A DNA stretch of 25,141 nucleotides from IMG/VR virus record IMGVR_UViG_3300017719_003791, positions 1-25,141 of that record; one strand, written 5' to 3'. Shown piece after piece: positions 23,258 to 25,141 of this stretch. The DNA comes from a virus. The notes beneath the pieces were generated by a model, which was not told the DNA's origin, ran no database searches, and saw nothing but the letters and a program-made list of their open reading frames with translations. Each line of letters begins with the position of its first letter. The stretch's first letter is position 1. A program made the translations under genes and the position numbers.

Positions 23258-24593
23258 GATAGATAAGTTACGTAAAGAAATAATCGAAAGTGATACTTTT
23301 TGTTTTTATCCTTTTTTAGAACTAAGCACTAATCCTGCAGGACATGTAAAACCTTGCTGCTATTATGCTGATACATTAAAACCAGAACTTGATAGTAAAG
23401 TTGAAGATCAATATGTACTTTCAAATGATAACACATTTGAAGAAGTTTGGAATAGCAATAGTTTAAAAGATATTAGAACTAAAATGCACAACGGTGAAAA
23501 GTTATCTGCGTGTGATATTTGTTATAGAGATGGTATTGCAAGTATGCGACAACGGTCTGTTAATGAATATAAAAATGATAGAGAAGTTTTGCATAGAGTA
23601 AGTGATGCTTTAGATAACAACGGACACTCTGATAAGACTCCAAAGAGATTAGAACTAAAGCCTAACAACTTGTGTAACTTAAAATGTGTAATGTGCAACA
23701 GTTATGACAGTAGTCAAATAGCAAAAGAATTAAAATCACTTGCAAAAACACACGGCGGAATTGAAGTTAGCACAGGAAGATTTGAAAAGATATCTGACAA
23801 GCCTGGTATAAATGAAAACAATGCAAATTTTGAAGGTATTGATGTTCCAGACTGGAGCGACAATGAAGAAATTTGGGATAGTTTCTGTAGAATATTACCC
23901 GGTGTTGATACACTAAGTTTTGCCGGAGGCGAACCACCGTTAATGCCTTGGGTACATAAAGCACTACAACGTGCAATTGATACCGGTGTTAGTAAAAACA
24001 TTTCAATTTATGTTGCATCAAACTTCACAAACATACATCAAAGTTTTCTAGACTTTATGCCACATTTTAAAAAGTTTGAACTTCTTGCTAGTATTGACGG
24101 CACAGAAGAAGTTAATAACTATTGTCGTTTTCCGAGCAACTGGGATTCAGTATCTAAGAACTTTATAAAAGCAAAATCATTTACAGAAAGTTCTAATATA
24201 AAACTTGTTACTAATATCACTGTTAATATGTTAAACGTTCTTAATTTAACAGATTTATTATATTGGATTGAAGAACGATCACAGGAATATCCCTATTATA
24301 AACAATGGCCTTATAATTTAAATGTTCTCAGTTTTCCAATGGGGCAACATGTAGGTAATTTATCAGATAATAATAAAAAACTAGCAATAGATAGATTAGA
24401 AGAATATAAGAGAAACTCATTAATACTTAAAGAGTTTCCTGACCTAACTCATAAAATTGATCTAGTAATACAAGAAATAAATCAACCTCGAAATGAATTT
24501 GAATATTTTAAATTTGTCGGTAGGGTAAATGTACTTGACAAGCATCGTAAAGTAAGTTACAAAGATTTTATTCCGGAGTTAGATTTAGAATGA
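23250..24593 (+). CDS. Radical SAM protein 4 of the array, N-terminal twitch type, 447 aa
   Basis: From the ATG at 23250, which overlaps the previous TAA by 8 bases (ATGGATAA). It has a 17-residue leader before its first cysteine. Twitch-like set: C18, C36-C37, C88 and C91 ('ACDICYRDG'). Radical SAM CxxxCxxC is 'CNLKCVMC' at 142-149; 'SFAGGEPPL' is the GGEP strand, and 'LLASIDGTEEVNNYCRFP' shows the intact form of the region where member 1 has TAG. The C-terminal tail is 'LDKHRKVSYKDFIPEL'. It is the longest complete member, with an extended segment between CxxxCxxC and GGEP. It shares 'DSSQIAKE' after the cluster with member 1 ('NSSQIAKE'). It is probably a soluble iron-sulfur enzyme; the substrate is unknown. 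Confidence 0.9.
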   Translation: MDKIDKLRKEIIESDTFCFYPFLELSTNPAGHVKPCCYYADTLKPELDSKVEDQYVLSNDNTFEEVWNSNSLKDIRTKMHNGEKLSACDICYRDGIASMRQRSVNEYKNDREVLHRVSDALDNNGHSDKTPKRLELKPNNLCNLKCVMCNSYDSSQIAKELKSLAKTHGGIEVSTGRFEKISDKPGINENNANFEGIDVPDWSDNEEIWDSFCRILPGVDTLSFAGGEPPLMPWVHKALQRAIDTGVSKNISIYVASNFTNIHQSFLDFMPHFKKFELLASIDGTEEVNNYCRFPSNWDSVSKNFIKAKSFTESSNIKLVTNITVNMLNVLNLTDLLYWIEERSQEYPYYKQWPYNLNVLSFPMGQHVGNLSDNNKKLAIDRLEEYKRNSLILKEFPDLTHKIDLVIQEINQPRNEFEYFKFVGRVNVLDKHRKVSYKDFIPELDLE

Positions 24594-25141
24594 CAACAAC
24601 TTTTTGTCCGTATGCATGGATTCATTTAAGTGCTGCTACTGATGGTAATATTAGACTTTGTTGTAATGTTACTGATTCAGATCCTCGGATAAAGGATAAT
24701 AATGGAGACAACATGCATGTCTCAGACATTAAAACTATTCAAGATGCATTTAATACTGACATGTATAAAGACATTAGAAAAAAGATGATTGCAGGAGAAA
24801 AAGTAGATTTGTGTCAGCGTTGTTATGATGTTGAAAACAACGGCGGTTGGAGCATAAGAAATAATGCAGTTAAACATTTTGGTATCGACGAATATGTTGA
24901 TAATACAGATAGTACAGGATATTCAAAAAATATAGAAATACGTAGTCTAGATTTTTCTTGGAGCAACTATTGCAATTTAAAATGTAAAATGTGCTCGCCT
25001 GATGCTACAAATCAATTGGTAGAAGAATTTATACACTTTGGCGAAAACTATCGTGATGTTGATTTAGACAAATGGACATTTGACGCTTTATACGATACAC
25101 TAGAAACAGTATCTCCTAACTTAAAAGAAATATTAGTTACA
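24590..25141 (+). CDS. Radical SAM protein 5 of the array, truncated by the window edge
   Basis: The ATG overlaps the previous TGA by 4 bases (ATGA), with GGAG at 24575-24578. 184 residues are visible. Twitch-like set: C6, C24-C25, C75 and C78 ('LCQRCYDVENNGGWSIR'); radical SAM CxxxCxxC is 'CNLKCKMC' at 128-135. The sequence ends 'LKEILVT', exactly where the relatives reach the GGEP strand, so that motif must lie just outside. It is clearly the fifth paralogue and open at the right edge. The array may continue beyond the window. Confidence 0.87.
   Translation, partial: MTTTFCPYAWIHLSAATDGNIRLCCNVTDSDPRIKDNNGDNMHVSDIKTIQDAFNTDMYKDIRKKMIAGEKVDLCQRCYDVENNGGWSIRNNAVKHFGIDEYVDNTDSTGYSKNIEIRSLDFSWSNYCNLKCKMCSPDATNQLVEEFIHFGENYRDVDLDKWTFDALYDTLETVSPNLKEILVT

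Overview
The window looks like part of the genome of a marine T4-like tailed phage (myovirus). It is AT-rich and tightly packed, with every gene on the + strand. It joins a late structural block (about 1-15960) to a differently built block of sugar-transferase-like and radical SAM genes (16023 to the right edge). The structural proteins have the style of cyanophage and pelagiphage virion proteins: a giant multi-domain protein, fibre proteins with a shared N-terminal module, and a tail-collar domain. The host cannot be fixed from the sequence; SAR11-type or cyanobacterial hosts are the obvious guesses. There is no rRNA, no tRNA that I could see, no CRISPR array, no insertion sequence and no gene-free stretch over 300 bases. 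The longest gap is 71 bases (14666-14736).

Structural block. 2-7564 is the 3' part of a giant virion protein whose start lies left of the window. It carries three carbohydrate-binding-like repeats, a propeller-like FG-GAP region, two glycine-rich repeats and a long C-terminal array of 'VNG' beta repeats. A 203-residue probable virion protein follows (7586-8197). Next come three fibre-like proteins (8208-10310, 10313-12178, 12213-13715) that share one N-terminal module but end in different C-terminal tips; the first ends in a tail-collar domain. Then there are two related structural proteins (13727-14665 and 14737-15960), the second with an extra inserted beta domain. NATAAATA boxes, the late-promoter type of T4-like marine phages, lie at three of the gene junctions.

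Modification block. A near-consensus sigma70-type promoter (15968-15996) starts a run of genes joined by overlapping stops and starts. It encodes a small conserved-looking protein, two paralogous GT-A/GT8-like transferases with DxD motifs, an unknown 207-residue protein, a third DxD protein, and five consecutive paralogous radical SAM proteins. Each of the five has an N-terminal twitch-like cysteine set (C-X17-CC, then C-X2-C-Y) before the radical SAM CxxxCxxC. The last runs off the right edge. The first is split by a single in-frame TAG codon with a conserved reading frame after it.

How the parts may work together. The dense fibre block is followed by sugar transferases and a family of iron-sulfur radical enzymes. 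One reading is that the second block modifies a surface glycan or a protein, possibly the virion proteins encoded just upstream or a host surface polymer. That is inference: no substrate or precursor peptide can be identified here. The most unusual points are the five-fold tandem radical SAM array with invariant cysteine spacing, the amber codon in its first member, and the repeated 8-base gene overlaps.
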